Shown: positions 22,366 to 34,165, counted from the first letter of the stretch. The stretch is DNA of 64,000 nt from Nannobrachium achirus (GCA_963921795.1 OY997647.1:60352357-60416356); one strand, 5' to 3'. Numbers and translations: made by a program. The notes: generated from the sequence alone by a model not told the origin.

Positions 22366-23368
22366 AAAATGTGTAATAGGGATTTGTCTCCATGGAGGTT
22401 ATTAGCCTCTCAATGCACTCTCAGACTCAGTACAAACTTTATATTGGTACTCTCTTTATCATCCTAGGAATAAACACAACTTTACCTCTCCATGAAGTGG
22501 GAGAAGCCATAGTAACGACCTAGAAAACGAGCACCAACTTAGTCAGTCCGCTGTCTGTAGCTTAATGTTGGCTTTAATAGCTGTTAACACAATGGTCATT
22601 GTGAATGGTGATGAGCCACTGTTTCAGTGGTGTGTGGTTATCGGAAAATAATTTAACACTCTCCGACCAATCATGCTCCATGGCCGTGCGGTATGAAAAG
22701 GTAAATTGCAGTAGACCAGCAGAGGGAAGATGATTTCACGGAAGTCTTTCCTTAGACCAGGGGTCTTCAACAACAGGGGGTCCGGGACCCCTAGGGGGTC
22801 CTCAGAGTTACTACAGGGGGGCCGCCAAATCTGTGTGATAGGATCATTCTTTTAAATAAACAACTTGAACCCTCGCATCCCTATTCTGAGGAGAACGCCT
22901 TGCGCAGCGAGGTGTTGAGAGCTTGTAGATCGGCTATTTTCGGCAAATCGGTTTGTAAAAAAGAGCAGACCAAGTACATAGTGAAAGGTCAACTAAAAAC
23001 TAGTGCTGTTAAATATTTTAATCGCGATTAATCGCAAATAAGTTAATAAGTTATCAGCTTTTATCAGTTCACAATGTAACTTAGAGGGATATCTTTCAAG
23101 TCTTTCGTGGCCCTATTAACTTGGGAGTGGAAAAAATATGCTGGCTTAGTATGTTAATCTTTTATTCAAAATCAATTAAAAACCCAAATAAATCATAATG
23201 GTATTGTATTAAACAGACTGCAGCTGATGGGTATAAGGATCTGCTTAATTTACCTAATCTGATTACTGTTGTGTCCACCTTTATGCTTTAATTATATTTT
23301 ATATCAAGAGGGATGGACCTTGTATCCAAAATAGCCAATATTGTAGCCAATGTTTGACCATTTTAGTT

Positions 23369-25050
23369 AACTAGAAGCTGGGCCGCCCTTCGGGCGGCCC
23401 AGCGTCTAGTCGGCGACCTGGCCAACTCGGGAACGATGTAAATAGAGAATGAATGCCCCGCCCTTTAATGCAAACCCCATTATACCTGTTGTCATAGGAC
23501 CCGTTTTGACCATCTGTTTTCCTGTGTCCATTTATGCCCATATATGGAGATATCTGTATCTGTCTGTCTGCCGGCGTCCATTTTATGTCCATATATGGAG
23601 ATCACTGCAGATATAGTTCTGGGTCCATTTTATGCCCATATACCCATATATGGAGATATCTGTCTATTTGCGTCCATTTTATGCCTGCCCCACCCTTTAA
23701 TGCAAACCCCAATATACCTGTTGTCATAGGACCCGTTTTGACCATCTGTTAGCCTTTGTCCCCACCCTTTAATGCAAACCCCAATATACCTGTTGTCATA
23801 GGACCCGTTTGGACCATCTGTTTGCCTTCTGTTAGCCTTTGTCCCCACCCTTTAATGCAAACCCCAATATACCTGTTGTCATAGGACCCGTTTTGACCAT
23901 CTGTTTGCCATTGTCCCCTTATGCCCATATATGGAGATCTCTGCACACACAGTACCGGTTCCGGAAAACTCTGATGTCAGACATCAGCTCCGCATTCGGG
24001 GATTCATTTTATGCCCATACCCCTTATGCCCATATATGGAGATCTCTGCACACACAGTACTGGTTGCGGAAAACTCTGATGTCAGACATCAGTTCCCCAT
24101 ATATGGAGATATCTGTATCTGTCTGTCTGTCTGTCGGCGTCCATTTTATGTCCATATATGAAGATCACTGCAGATATAGTTCTGGGTCCATTTTATGCCC
24201 ATATGCCCATATATGGAGATATCTGTCTATTTGCGTCCATTTTATGCCTGCCCCACCCTTTAATGCAAACCCCAATATACCTGTTGTCATAGGACCCGTT
24301 TTGACCATCTGTTAGCCTTTGTCCCCACCCTTTAATGCAAACCCCAATATACCTGTTGTCATAGGACCCGTTTGGACCATCTGTTTGCCTTCTGTTAGCC
24401 TTTGTCCCCACCCTTTAATGCAAACCCCAATATACCTGTTGTCATAGGACCCGTTTTGACCATCTGTTTGCCATTGTCCCCTTATGCCCATATATGGAGA
24501 TCTCTGCACACACAGTACCGGTTGCGGAAAACTCTGATGTCAGACATCAGCTCCGCATTCGGGGATTCATTTTATGCCCATACCCCTTATGCCCATATAT
24601 GGAGATCTCTGCACACACAGTACTGGTTGCGGAAAACTCTGATGTCAGACATCAGTTCCGCATACGGGCATTCATTTTATGCCCATATATGGAGAACGTG
24701 GGAAGAATGGTTTAGAGATACTCGGATTACATACATACATACACATTCACAGAGATTTTTTGTTGACTCATGTGGCGTACGTGATGTCAGAGCCTTTTAT
24801 GAAGTGATGTCACAATGAGTCAGCGCTTCCTCCGGAACAGCCTGATGTCAACAATCAGCTCCGCATAAGGAGATTCCGAACGTTTCGCGCCGGTTTCGGA
24901 AAACCGCGAGTCGGGTCGGGTCGAGGCCCGGCACTGCACTCCGCGCGGCGGCGGGGAACGCGCGTGCCGAATCTGAAGCCGGTGGGACGAACGGTTCTCG
25001 AGATACGCGGATTACAAACAAACAGACAGAGATTTGTCGCATTTATAGAT
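23369..25050 (+). mobile_element. Unclassified insertion with GC-rich ends and internal tandem array
   Basis: It begins near CTAGAAGCTGGG with a perfect GGGCCGCCC-TTC-GGGCGGCCC hairpin (23380-23402). It ends with GC-rich sequence, GAGATACGCGGATTACAAAC and TTATAGATAGATT. Boundaries are inferred from the composition change against the AT-rich hAT host. The family is not identified, and no coding region is seen. Confidence 0.55.
23457..24700 (+). repeat. Complex tandem array with a 563-bp higher-order duplication
   Basis: Units beginning CACCCTTTAATGCAAACCCC occur at about 23692, 23763, 23846, 24255, 24326 and 24409 (spacing 71 and 83, repeated). Units with GCCCATATATGGAGATCTCT occur at about 23928, 24028, 24486 and 24591. 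The first copies of every unit reappear 563 bp later. The identical open frames on both strands arise from this duplication. Confidence 0.9.
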
Positions 25051-25520
25051 AGATTACTTGTGAGACAATTATAGATATTAATAAAATAATTAAATTGTCA
25101 CTTTATAAATGTGCAGATACCCTGTATATGTATGGTGGATTGTTTACTGTTGAGTGAGAAAACAATATTGCACATGAAGCTGATCATCTGGAGACCTCCC
25201 CAAATAATAGTTGAGATAATAATGTTTAGAAACAGTGACCAAAGGCCAAATGGCTATAATATATAAATATGCGATTAATTGCGATTAAAATAATTAATCG
25301 CCATTAACATAACAGTGAGTTAATCGCGATTAATTTAGTTAACTCGAACAGCACTACTAAAAACATGAATCCAACATAGACTGATGACAGTGCTATCAAA
25401 CAAGTCTATGAAATCGATGTAAATCTGCATCACACATTTATACAATATGTAGAGGGGGTCCCTGCTTCATCTCTCTCTCAGCTAAGGGGTCCTTGGCCTG
25501 AAAACGTTGAAGGACCCCTG

Positions 25521-26186
25521 CCTTAGACTAAACTTTACACCCTGACAGTATAGCTGCAAAGTGGTGATTTGGGGTTTCAAGCCAACTACAGGCTCCGCAG
25601 CCGCCCACGTTCTTCGACCGACATCCAAACCTTGCTCGGACTGTGTATCCAGTAACTACGTAAATGATGTCACAGTGTCAAAGCGAGGTATGAGTCAGAA
25701 CTTGGGCAGTGTCCAAAAGAAGTTCAGAGAGAACATTGTGTTTGATTACTCAGATGTGTTAAGATGGGTGTTGTGTATTTTGTTGCGCGTTCTGCCCAAG
25801 GCTTCATTCTGCAAGCAGCAAAAGCAGCAAAAAGTTTTCTGAGAAGGTTTGGCGGTACTAGTCTCATGACCTCTGTAATACCTTTCAGAGTTTTCAACCT
25901 TTTTCACACGCCCTCTGTTGGGCAATTTAAAAACATGGCTCAATAATGTTCTGAAATGATTGTATCCTGTGAGTGTCGTAATGATCGGACAAAACATGTT
26001 TTTATTTACAGCCTGATTTGTGTTATAAGCCCAAAATGTAAACGCCACCATCTGGCCGATTGCACATGCACAACATGATTTGTTGTGCATGTGCACACAA
26101 CTTCCAATTATCGGTGAAGATTCCATGTCTCTACCATTTACCATCTCCCTGGAATTGGAAAAAACTGCAGCAGAAGAAAAATGCGA
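25521..26186. other. Intron, no gene recognised
   Basis: Open frames (25561-25842 forward, 25746-26192 reverse) overlap and share no recognised domain. Around 26063-26095 TTGCACATGCACAACATG and its inverse form a short hairpin. Confidence 0.55.
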
Positions 26187-26302
26187 TTTCACGATAAATT
26201 AAATCTCCAACAATACGATTATCGGGAGTGTTTTTTATCACGATAAAAGATAATATCGCTTATCGTCCCATGGACGGACGGACGGACGGACGGACGGACA
26301 GG
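26187..26302 (-). mobile_element. Family C right-end fragment plus (GGAC)n
   Basis: TTTCACGATAAATTAAATCT through ATATCGCTTATCGTCCCATG matches the C terminus. A GGAC repeat follows at 26273-26300. Confidence 0.7.
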
Positions 26303-26419
26303 GTGCAAAACGTAGTCTCGGCCATGCCTTTCGGCCTTGCGGAAGCAACAATAGTTTTTAGCGCTTCGAGCTAACTGATTATTTCTTTCACGTCTAGAAG
26401 AAGAAATATTCATTATGTA

Positions 26420-27001
26420 GTTGTACTGTACATGCGAATCGGAGCAGCTGGAGCGGTTTTGCAGTCGCTAAATCGCACTGTGGTGAAGAAAAAAGAGTTG
26501 AGCCGGAAGGCAAAGCTCTCTGTCTACCGAGCAATCTTCCTTCCTACTCTCACCTATGGTCATGAAGTGTGGGTCATGACCGAAAGTATAAGGTCGCGGG
26601 TGCAAGCGGCCGAAATGGGTTTCCTCAGACGGGTGGCTGGTATCTCCCTTAGAGATAGGGTGAGAAGTTCAGTCACCCGAGAGAGACTTGGAGTAGAACC
26701 GCTGCTCCTTCACTTGGAAAGGAGTCAGCTTAGGTGGTTCGGGCATCTAGTACGGATGCCCCCCGAGTGCCTTCCTAGGAAGGTCCTCGATGCGCGTCCC
26801 ACTGGGAGGAGACCCCGTGGCAGACCAAAGACCAGATGGAGGGATTATACTATCCAAACTGGCTTGGGAGTGCCTCGGTATACTCCCTGAGGGAGTGGAG
26901 GAAGTTGCTCGGGATAAGGAAATCTGGAGGTCTCAGTTGGAACTGTTACCCCCGCGACCCGATTCCGGATAAACGGTTGAAGATGGATGGATGGATGGAT
27001 G
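26420..27001 (+). pseudogene. 5'-truncated RTE/Rex3-like LINE copy, frameshifted
   Basis: The reverse-transcriptase C-terminal region is again present: RKAKLSVYRAIFLPTLTYGH, VWVMTESIRSRVQAAEMGFL, RSQLRWFGHLVRMP and GRRPRGRPKTRWRDY. One extra base after RDY (near 26850) shifts the frame. The ending (LAWECLGILPEGVEEVARDK..LPPRPDSG) continues in another frame up to the stop near 26970. The tail is (GATG)n, and short flanking TTATGTA (26413-26419, 27002-27008) may be the target duplication. It is longer at the 5' side than 17241-17726 and very similar to it. Confidence 0.85.
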
Positions 27002-27071
27002 TTATGTAAAACCCCATACTGTACTTGGATTACTTACATACTACAACCAATTAGAGTTTACAGCTTTGATT

Positions 27072-27093
27072 CCCCCCCCCCCCCCCCCCCCCC
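27072..27093 (+). repeat. Poly-C tract
   Basis: A pure C run follows GATTC. Confidence 0.95.
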
Positions 27094-27486
27094 GGCTGTC
27101 TGACTGGAAGAGATCCAAGGCACTCTGATCTTGAGTAAAAATCCTCTTTTTAAAATTCGATATTAAATCATGGATAACAATGTGTTTTCTCTGGGTACAG
27201 CATTGTCGAAAGTCTGATCTTTTACCAAAACCACTGTCTTTCATCCAGTGCAGCACTCCCGTTTTTCTGTTCTCCATTGATGTATTGTTTGATCTGGATC
27301 CACGCATGGATGTTCAAGTCATTATATTTAGTATGTAGTATGATTATGTTCCATAATCATTATTCTACTTCTGTCATGTCACCAAGGGGTATATTCTGTC
27401 ACGGGGTTGTCATAAAGTAACCTAGCAACAGTAACAGAAAAAAATTGTAACATGAATCGACTCATAATAAAGAAGAACAAAACAAC

Positions 27487-27854
27487 CTAAAGGAGTACTT
27501 CACCACTTTTCACCACTTTTCAACCTATCTTCATTGGTCCTCACTAAAAAATTGCTTTTTTTCTTTTTTTTCTCAGAGGGTTGTGGGCAGGTCAGAAACC
27601 CATCGTCTTGTGACATCATCGATTGGGAATCCAAGCTAATAGAAAATGCAGGCTTTCAACTCTAAATCTTTTCAAAAATATTTATTAATTTATTTTTTTG
27701 GAAAATGATGTCACAAGACGATGGATTTCTGAACTTCCCACAGCTCTCCTAAGAGACTTGGACCGAGTAGAAAAAATTGTGCTATTTTATTATGAACATT
27801 AGTGAGGACCTATTATATGAAGATGGGTTGAAAAGTGGCAAAGTCCTCCTTTAA
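27487..27854. mobile_element. Element L, TTAA-type MITE
   Basis: CTAAAGGAGTACTTCACCAC and AGTGGCAAAGTCCTCCTTTAA-type right end are inverted, and CAACCTATCTTCATTGGTCC is mirrored by GACCTATTATATGAAGATGG. It has a direct ATGATGTCACAAGACGATGG/GTCTTGTGACATCATCGATT inverted pair inside. Confidence 0.8.
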
Positions 27855-28096
27855 GAAATCATAATGGAGTAGTTCACCCCCCAAATGACTTTTTTTCCTG
27901 TTGATTAGTCACCCCATGGAGACTTGAGTTCAATAATGTTTTTGGAGCGGTGAAAGCGCTCCCAATAGACAGGTATGTCCGTGGGTATGTATGTATGTAT
28001 GTATGTGGCTGGCTGGCTGGCCGTGTCTGTAGCCTGGCAATACCTTGAGTGGCCACACACAACACACAAGTTAAAGGAGGGGCGCTGTTCTGCAGC

Positions 28097-28098
<2 letters not shown>

Positions 28099-28148
<50 letters not shown>
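28099..28148 (+). repeat. (CA)n microsatellite
   Basis: A pure CA run of about 50 bp. It creates the cysteine/valine and threonine/histidine open frames. Confidence 0.95.
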
Positions 28149-28150
<2 letters not shown>

Positions 28151-28448
28151 TATAGCTGCTCAGATTCACCGCTCCACTTCGAACCGAGGTTTGATTTTTT
28201 TTTGTATTTGTCGCATTCGTAAGACAAAAACAAAAAAGTACCCCAATTGATTCTGGATGGGGACCTGGGTCAGAAACAATGGGGGTAAATTTATAGTCAA
28301 GGGTCAAGTAAATTTACCCCCCATTGATTCTCACCCAAAGGCATTTGGGTCCCCATCTCCAGGGCCATGCATTTGGGTCCCCATTCAGAATTAATGGGGG
28401 TAAATTTACTATAATATTTGTTTTTGTCTTATGAGCTTGAGTAATCAA

Positions 28449-29417
28449 TAGGGATGGAGCTCGAAACAAGGGTCTGCTACAAACTCGGTAACAAATGTAT
28501 TGAGTACCCGGTATCAGTACGCTTTGGGCTTATCAAGCTTGTTATCGAGCATAGCGGCCCATGACGTTATGTTTAACCCATTTAGGCCTGAACACAATAT
28601 GACACAATATTTTATGCTTTAAATATAAAAAAAATAGCAGATATTACAAGCTCACAGCGCGAGTGCCGCGCTGCGAGCTTGTAGATCTGCTATTTTTGAA
28701 AAATCGTGAAAAATTGAATTCTGACCCGATTCTATAAGTGTCTTTTGAATCCTTCGAAGATTTTTTGAAAAACCCAATGCTTCTATGTCAGCAATCTGGT
28801 CAGCCATCCTTTTCACTTCACTGGAGCTCAGTTAGTCTGTTCTCGAGAGACTACTATATCAGTGATTCTCACGGACCCCCATCTCAAAATATCTAGTTCC
28901 AGGGACCACCCAGAAGCAAAATATGAGTTACAAATGTTCGCTTTGAAAATACATTTATTCAAAGATTTGCACACATTTTCATTACTTTTTCAAAAATAGC
29001 AGATCTACAAGCTTGCAGCGCGGCACTCGGTGCCGCGCTGTGAGCTTGTATATCTGCTATTTTTCACTGGTTAAAGCATTCAATAATTCTAGGCCTAAAT
29101 GGGTTAAACAATCAAGACAGAAGTTGATCAAGAACTTATTACTGTACTATTAATAATATAAAGCCATTTAACACTTATTGGAAACTAATACATGATTGTT
29201 TTAATGATATTTAATGATAATATGTGTTACTTTTGTCAATTGTCATCTTCATAGATGGTGGTCAGCCACAAACTCGGTCACAGTCAGAATGTGTCGTCTC
29301 ACATCTATCCACAAAATATTAGAAAACGCTCAATAGTGGGCTCGATAAAAGCCCGGCTCAATAAGCAGGATCGATAAGCTGCTCATTATCAATAAAAATG
29401 AATGAGCTCCATGCCTA
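28449..29417 (+). mobile_element. Element U, hAT with perfect duplication
   Basis: TAGGGATGGAGCTCGAAAC to ATGAGCTCCATGCCTA; GTAATCAA at 28441-28448 and 29418-29425. It carries family A at 28573-29107. Confidence 0.9.
28573..29107 (+). mobile_element. Family A TTAA element, well preserved
   Basis: TTAACCCATTTAGGCCTGAA to TAGGCCTAAATGGGTTAA; TTAA on both sides. Hairpins at 28630-28700 and 28988-29065 (loop GCGCGGCACTCGGTGCCGCG). Good evidence that A uses TTAA targets. Confidence 0.92.
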
Positions 29418-29460
29418 GTAATCAATAGAAAAAAAGTCATTTTGGTGGTAAACTACTTAA

Positions 29461-29945
29461 TTAACTCATATAGTGCCAATCCCGAGAAGACTCGTGAAAA
29501 ATACTCGAGTATCACATGGTGCCAATCCCGAGTATTCTCGTGAAAAGTAATATATTACTGTAACGGCGGATACATTACCGAGAAGAATGGCCGGAGGTCC
29601 GGAGACGAAATCCGTCGCTGATTTCGCATCATCAGTCCCATCCATAACATTGAGGTGGACGGGGGATCTCATCTTTAATGTCCATTATCTCAAAACTACA
29701 CTTTAGAAGCTAGGATGGAGGCAGATGCTCGCTTATGTTACACAGTTATAAAAGCTCCGGTCCGCCATTACACAACTCCACGTGGACAACGACCGGTTCC
29801 GGCGCAGGACGCGATGACGTCAGACCGGAAGTGATTGCGCTGTGGACTTCTGGCCTTCAAAATAAGATAACGGGGGTGATGCCAACCTGAGACTGGCATC
29901 GTGGACTTTATAATACGTTAATTTCATGGGCACTAAATGAGTTAA
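29461..29945. mobile_element. Element V, TTAA type
   Basis: TTAACTCATATAGTGCCAAT and GGGCACTAAATGAGTTAA are inverted. The CCAATCCCGAG..CTCGTGAAAA motif is repeated at about 29477 and 29522. A related element is at 35789-36256. Confidence 0.8.
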
Positions 29946-32485
29946 GTGGAGCAATGTCACAGTAATGTAGAAAGGACAGCAGTAATACAGCATACCGAGC
30001 TGAAGAAACATCCCCGTTAGCCTGATTCTGAAGACAAGAAGACTTGTTTGATGTATAGAACATCAAAAAGATGCAATCTTGTCTTTCATAATGAAATACT
30101 TGTAACCTACGGGTCTTTGCCATCTCCTAGTTCCAGTTAACTAGGAAAACCCTTTTAGAAACGGGTCATTGTTTTGCAGTGTGTCTTCGCTGCTCACAAC
30201 TCCAGGTAAAGGCTGAAGCCACTGTTATTCTTCCTGCAAACTTACATCATAGTCTTCACTCTCCGCCAGGCCCAAGGTCCAGACTGTTCGCCCGTCCATC
30301 TGTGAGCAGTTGGACCGATCGGTGGAGGCCAGAGCAGAACCACTTGCCCAATTTTTTTCACATTGTCTGTTATAGCGCCACCAGCAGGCACATTTTTGCT
30401 AAACACATTTTTGGCTGTGCTTTCGGTCGGACCATAACAAAGTCACATACATATGCATCGCAATTACAATATATTATTTAATTATTATTATCAATGGTCT
30501 TTTGTCAAGTGTTTGCTCTGAACAAAACACAAATAACTAAATGTAACCAGACGTGCAAGTTGAAGAATATAACAAAAAAGCCTTTCTTTGACCCCTTCAG
30601 AATGAGATGACAGGGAACAAGGAATCCTGACAAATTATACTATAAATTATTCTTGTTTGGCGGTGATGGCGGGCCCTTACAATTTAGGAATGAAGTTGGG
30701 GGCCACATAAAATTAGTCATCGGGCCGCATTTGGCCCCCGGTCCGCACTTTGGACACCACTGCCCTACAGTATCTTTACAAACATCTCGCAAATCCGTAC
30801 ACACTATCTCTAGTCATGTGATCAAGACAGATCTGTTCGATCTTTCAGTTTGACACTTCCATCGATGCATACAATCTCCTGAACACACTGAGAATTTCTG
30901 CCTCTTTCTCAGACCTGCCGGCTGACAGATATAGATATTTGTGAAAAAAACCATTGGCCGGAGTCATATGGGAATGGGACACACACCACCAATCTCTCTC
31001 TCTCTCTCACTCTCACTCACACACTCTCACACTCACACACACGTGAATCATAGTATAGATAGATTGGTTTTGATTACAGCACAGAATACTCTTCTTACGC
31101 TGTAGGCTGAAAAGGTGCTATACCTTTTTTTTTAAATCATTAGTCAAAAAATGATTCTCTGTCTGTGGACTTCAGGGAATGTACTTTTTTCTCAGAAACA
31201 TTCAGTTTATTTTTAATTCCAGCCCAGGCTTGACTTTAACCCATTAAAACCGTGACATTTTATTGTTTGTGTCGGTTATTCAAAAGCTGCTATTTTTTTT
31301 TACGTTTTAGAAAAATCTTGAAAGTGTGAGAACTATTGATTTGGAAGGCATTTGTAGAATGGACCTCAGACCTTAATTGATTAATAATTGATCAGAGGGA
31401 GGCCTTCAGTGACAGGCATGGCTTCGGCTCTGGTCAGTAAGAACCAGGAACAAAGCATGTCAGAGCTTTCACATTCTACTGACATTCTGAACAGTGATGG
31501 AAGAAAAGGCAAAGGCATCAAAACCTATTGTAAAACATTCTAGAAATAGTATCTTGCATTCAATGTTTACTTGAGTAGAAGTACAAGAGTATTGCAACCG
31601 ACATGTACTTAAAAAAAGTAAATCTACCCATTAGGCAGAAGGTCCCATTTCATTTTCAAGTTTTCAAATGTATAAAAATCTTTTGAAAATAGGATTTACC
31701 GGTTATACAGACGAGGTTCTATTTCATTTTTTCTTGTATCTGACCACCGTTCTCTCCATAGCCTGGCATGGCCATATCACTGTGTAGATATTAGTCTGGA
31801 ATCTCGGTATGGAACCTGCATTTCCAAGGGGCGGATTAAAAAGAAATGCCGTTTGACGTTTCTTTCTTTTTTTTTTTTGGAGCTTCAGGTTCGTTCTGGT
31901 TTCCAGGCTATTCTCTCCATGCTATGGGATACTTGTCTGCATGCTGGCCGTACAGCCTATGGGATCTGCTACTAGTGAGCTAGAGTGTGCATAATGAGAC
32001 ATCACTGTTTTACGATGTGTTAGAGAGAGGGAGAGAGAGACAGATACTGAGACTGTGTGCCTACGATAAGAGCACGTGCCTAAAGAGCTTTAATAAATTC
32101 GCTAAGTGCCTTAAGGCATCACAAAGCAAATTTACAAGCATTTTTTTGCGGGTCCATTTTTTATGTGTCCTTGGATCCAAAGAGCATCTGCATTTATGAC
32201 ACCTGAGGTTGTGCTTGCATATTCATCGTGCATGTGTAATATGAACGTGCAGAGCTTGACCTTGACCCAAAACAGATGAAGAAGGAAAGCTTTGTGAATT
32301 CAGTCTGTGGCCTTCATGCAGTGCAGAAAGCATAATAGTCAGTTTTCACAAATAGAAGAAAAGTTTGCAAGGGAAAACTCCCAAAATATAAAATATGTAT
32401 TTGTCTGCTTGGCTGCCTCTGTGGATACCTTTAGCACATCAGTGACTGCAGCTACAGCATGTGCAGTGTGTGGTTGTGTTTAGAA
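29946..32485. other. Long intronic stretch without gene
   Basis: GGGCCGCATTTGGCCCCCGG (30720-30745) is the end of a hAT-like fragment. Around 31490-31625 is a family T-like fragment (AGTGATGGAAGAAAAGGC, TACTTGAGTAGAAGTACAAG). CT/CA simple repeats lie at 30994-31042. No exon-like sequence was recognised on either strand. Confidence 0.55.
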
Positions 32486-33155
32486 TAGGAATGGGATCAT
32501 ATGAAAATTTCATATCACGATTATTGTGACAAAATAAATCGCGATTTATGATATTATCGCGATAATCAAAATCCATTTTCTTGGGGTTGAACATTTGCCA
32601 AAAAATAGACGATCTACAAGCTCACAACGCGTCGCAAAGACATTTGAAAGAGAGTGAAAAAAAGACTATCAAGTACGTATATTTCAAGTACCTTTTACCA
32701 TTATAGAGGGTTTAAGTGGTACCGGATAATTATGCAGCTCGGCAAATAAAAGGTGAATTGATCCCAGTCCATGACGGAGGACGATATCACGATGAATGAA
32801 ATCTCCACGATACGATTATCGTGAGTGTTTTTTTATCGGCATAGCTCAGGGGTAGAGAAACCGTTATTAGAGCACGAAGGGTTCCCGAAGGGTTCCCAGT
32901 TCGAATCCTGGCTCCCCCTGAGTTAATGTCGAAGGGTCCTTGAGCAAGACTCTGAACCCCACATTGCTCCCGGTGAGTAGGTTGGTGCCTTGCATGGTTT
33001 CCTCCGCCACCGGTGTATGAATGTGTGCGTGAATGGGTGAATGTAATGCACAATCTCTGTAAAGCGATTTGGATAAAAGCGCTATATAAATGCACCATTT
33101 ACCATTTACCATTTTTATCCCGATAAACGATAATATCGCGTATCGTCCCACTCCT
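32486..33155 (+). mobile_element. Family C hAT MITE interrupted by a SINE
   Basis: TAGGAATGGGATCATATG to TATCGTCCCACTCCTA, duplication GTTTAGAA/GTCTAGAA. The hairpin is one-armed (32596-32636), running directly into the AAAGACATTTGAAAGAG block. The SINE sits at 32838-33111. Confidence 0.88.
32838..33111 (+). mobile_element. tRNA-derived SINE
   Basis: A tRNA-like head with A box (GGCATAGCTCAGGGGTAGAG) and B box (AGTTCGAATCCTGGC) is followed by a body with TCCTTGAGCAAGACTCTGAA and GCGATTTGGATAAAAGCGCT. It ends in an ACCATTT tail. Duplication TTTTTATC at 32830-32837 and 33112-33119 fixes both ends. It is not a functional tRNA gene: the head has an insertion between the boxes and no acceptor stem. 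Confidence 0.88.
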
Positions 33156-33190
33156 AGTCTAGAAGTGTGAGAGTGTATGCATGTGTAGTT

Positions 33191-33855
33191 GCGACCGTAG
33201 GTCGCACTTACTACAGAAAGCTGCTCGAGGTGTCCGTCTGTCCGTCCGTCCGTCACACACGTCACACGTCACACTTTTGCCCTGCTCATATCTCCGCAAC
33301 CGTTCCCCCGATCCATGCCAGATTTTGCACACACACTCCTTACCTGCCAAACTACAACCTCCAAGGACCCCCGGAGCTCCAGGGACCCCCAGCTCCCTCG
33401 GGGACCCCCAAGTGTAAAAAATGAGCACATGTGCAAAAATTACCAAATGACCACCCCAACGGGGCTGCTCACGGGGCATTCCCGGGGACCACCCACTCCT
33501 GGTGCTCCAGAACGGATGCAAAAGTGGTGGCGCCCCCAGTGGAGGACCCCCTGCCACTGCAGCTCACATAAAATGCCGTAACTCGGGCTAGGAGCGACCG
33601 GGAGAGCCGGGGCCGGTACCTATTCGTCCGCCTTGGCGGCGCGGAGACCCCACCCCTCATTTCTCACATGGCCCTCTAGCGCCACCATGAGGCCGATTCA
33701 GATTTTGCCCTAAAATCACGAAAATCACTACACAGTATGTCTACACTCATGTCATCAACATGGATCAGGAAGATTTTGGAAAAACACATTTTTGCTCTAT
33801 TTGTGGAGATAAGTGACCTACGGTCGCTTATCTCCCGATTAGGGAGTCTTACTGG
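33191..33855 (+). mobile_element. Family H Helentron-like element, longest copy
   Basis: It starts GCGACCGTAGGTCGC, includes a GTCC repeat (33235-33252), GCACACACACTCCTTACCTG and TCATGTCATCAACATGGATC, and ends CTCCCGATTAGGGAGTCTTA-CTGG|T. It has extra GC-rich DNA (33360-33650) absent from other copies. The three overlapping open frames there have no recognised domain. Confidence 0.72.
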
Positions 33856-34165
33856 TTTGTATGTCCTTGTCTGTCATAGTGTGTACTGTGTTTGTGTGCA
33901 CGCCTGTATGCCCTAGTCCACAGGTAATGACGGCTCATTCACTACACGCATGTCAACACGAGATGAGATTGAAGACAGACACGTTTGCGCGTGGACAAAT
34001 GTAGCATTCGCCTGCATTCCATTTTACTCCTTGATGTCACAGATGTCCTTGCAATGCGATGGCCTCTCCCGGCTTCATCTCATCCACTGTCATCAATATA
34101 CAGTCAGAGAGGCTGACAGCAGGCTCCATAGGGTTGCTTTATCACACGGCTGCCATTACATACAG

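Larger units (their letters stand above)
23001..25356 (+). mobile_element. hAT element with TAGTGCTG ends, nested in family F
   Basis: TAGTGCTGTTAAATATTTTA at the left and AACTCGAACAGCACTA at the right. CTAAAAAC is duplicated at 22993-23000 and 25357-25364. ATCGCGATTAAT blocks lie just inside both ends. The middle is occupied by a further GC-rich insertion with tandem repeats. No transposase frame is visible. Confidence 0.92.
22758..25520 (+). mobile_element. Family F hAT element holding a nested hAT
   Basis: CAGGGGTCTTCAACAACAGG to GTTGAAGGACCCCTG, flanked by perfect CCTTAGAC (22750-22757, 25521-25528). Its hairpin is one-armed (22900-22944). A second hAT occupies 23001-25356, so the host part is only about 400 bp. 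Confidence 0.92.
27866..29458 (+). mobile_element. Element M (TTAA type) split by nested elements U and A
   Basis: GGAGTAGTTCACCCCCCAAA at the left and AAAGTCATTTTGGTGGTAAA at the right match the full M copy at 41103-41412. CATGGAGACTTGAGTTCAAT is shared. A (CA)n tract lies at 28099-28148. U and A together account for 969 bp. Confidence 0.75.

Noticed and set aside
23371..24509. Repeated identical small proteins on both strands as a gene family
   Set aside because: They are produced by the 563-bp tandem duplication and have no start context or domain.
32838..32915. Possible tRNA gene
   Set aside because: A and B boxes are present, but the cloverleaf is disrupted, and SINE body, tail and target duplications surround it.
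33159..33660. Overlapping proline/glycine-rich frames on both strands
   Set aside because: They come from GC-rich interior of the Helentron-like H copy and have no recognised product.
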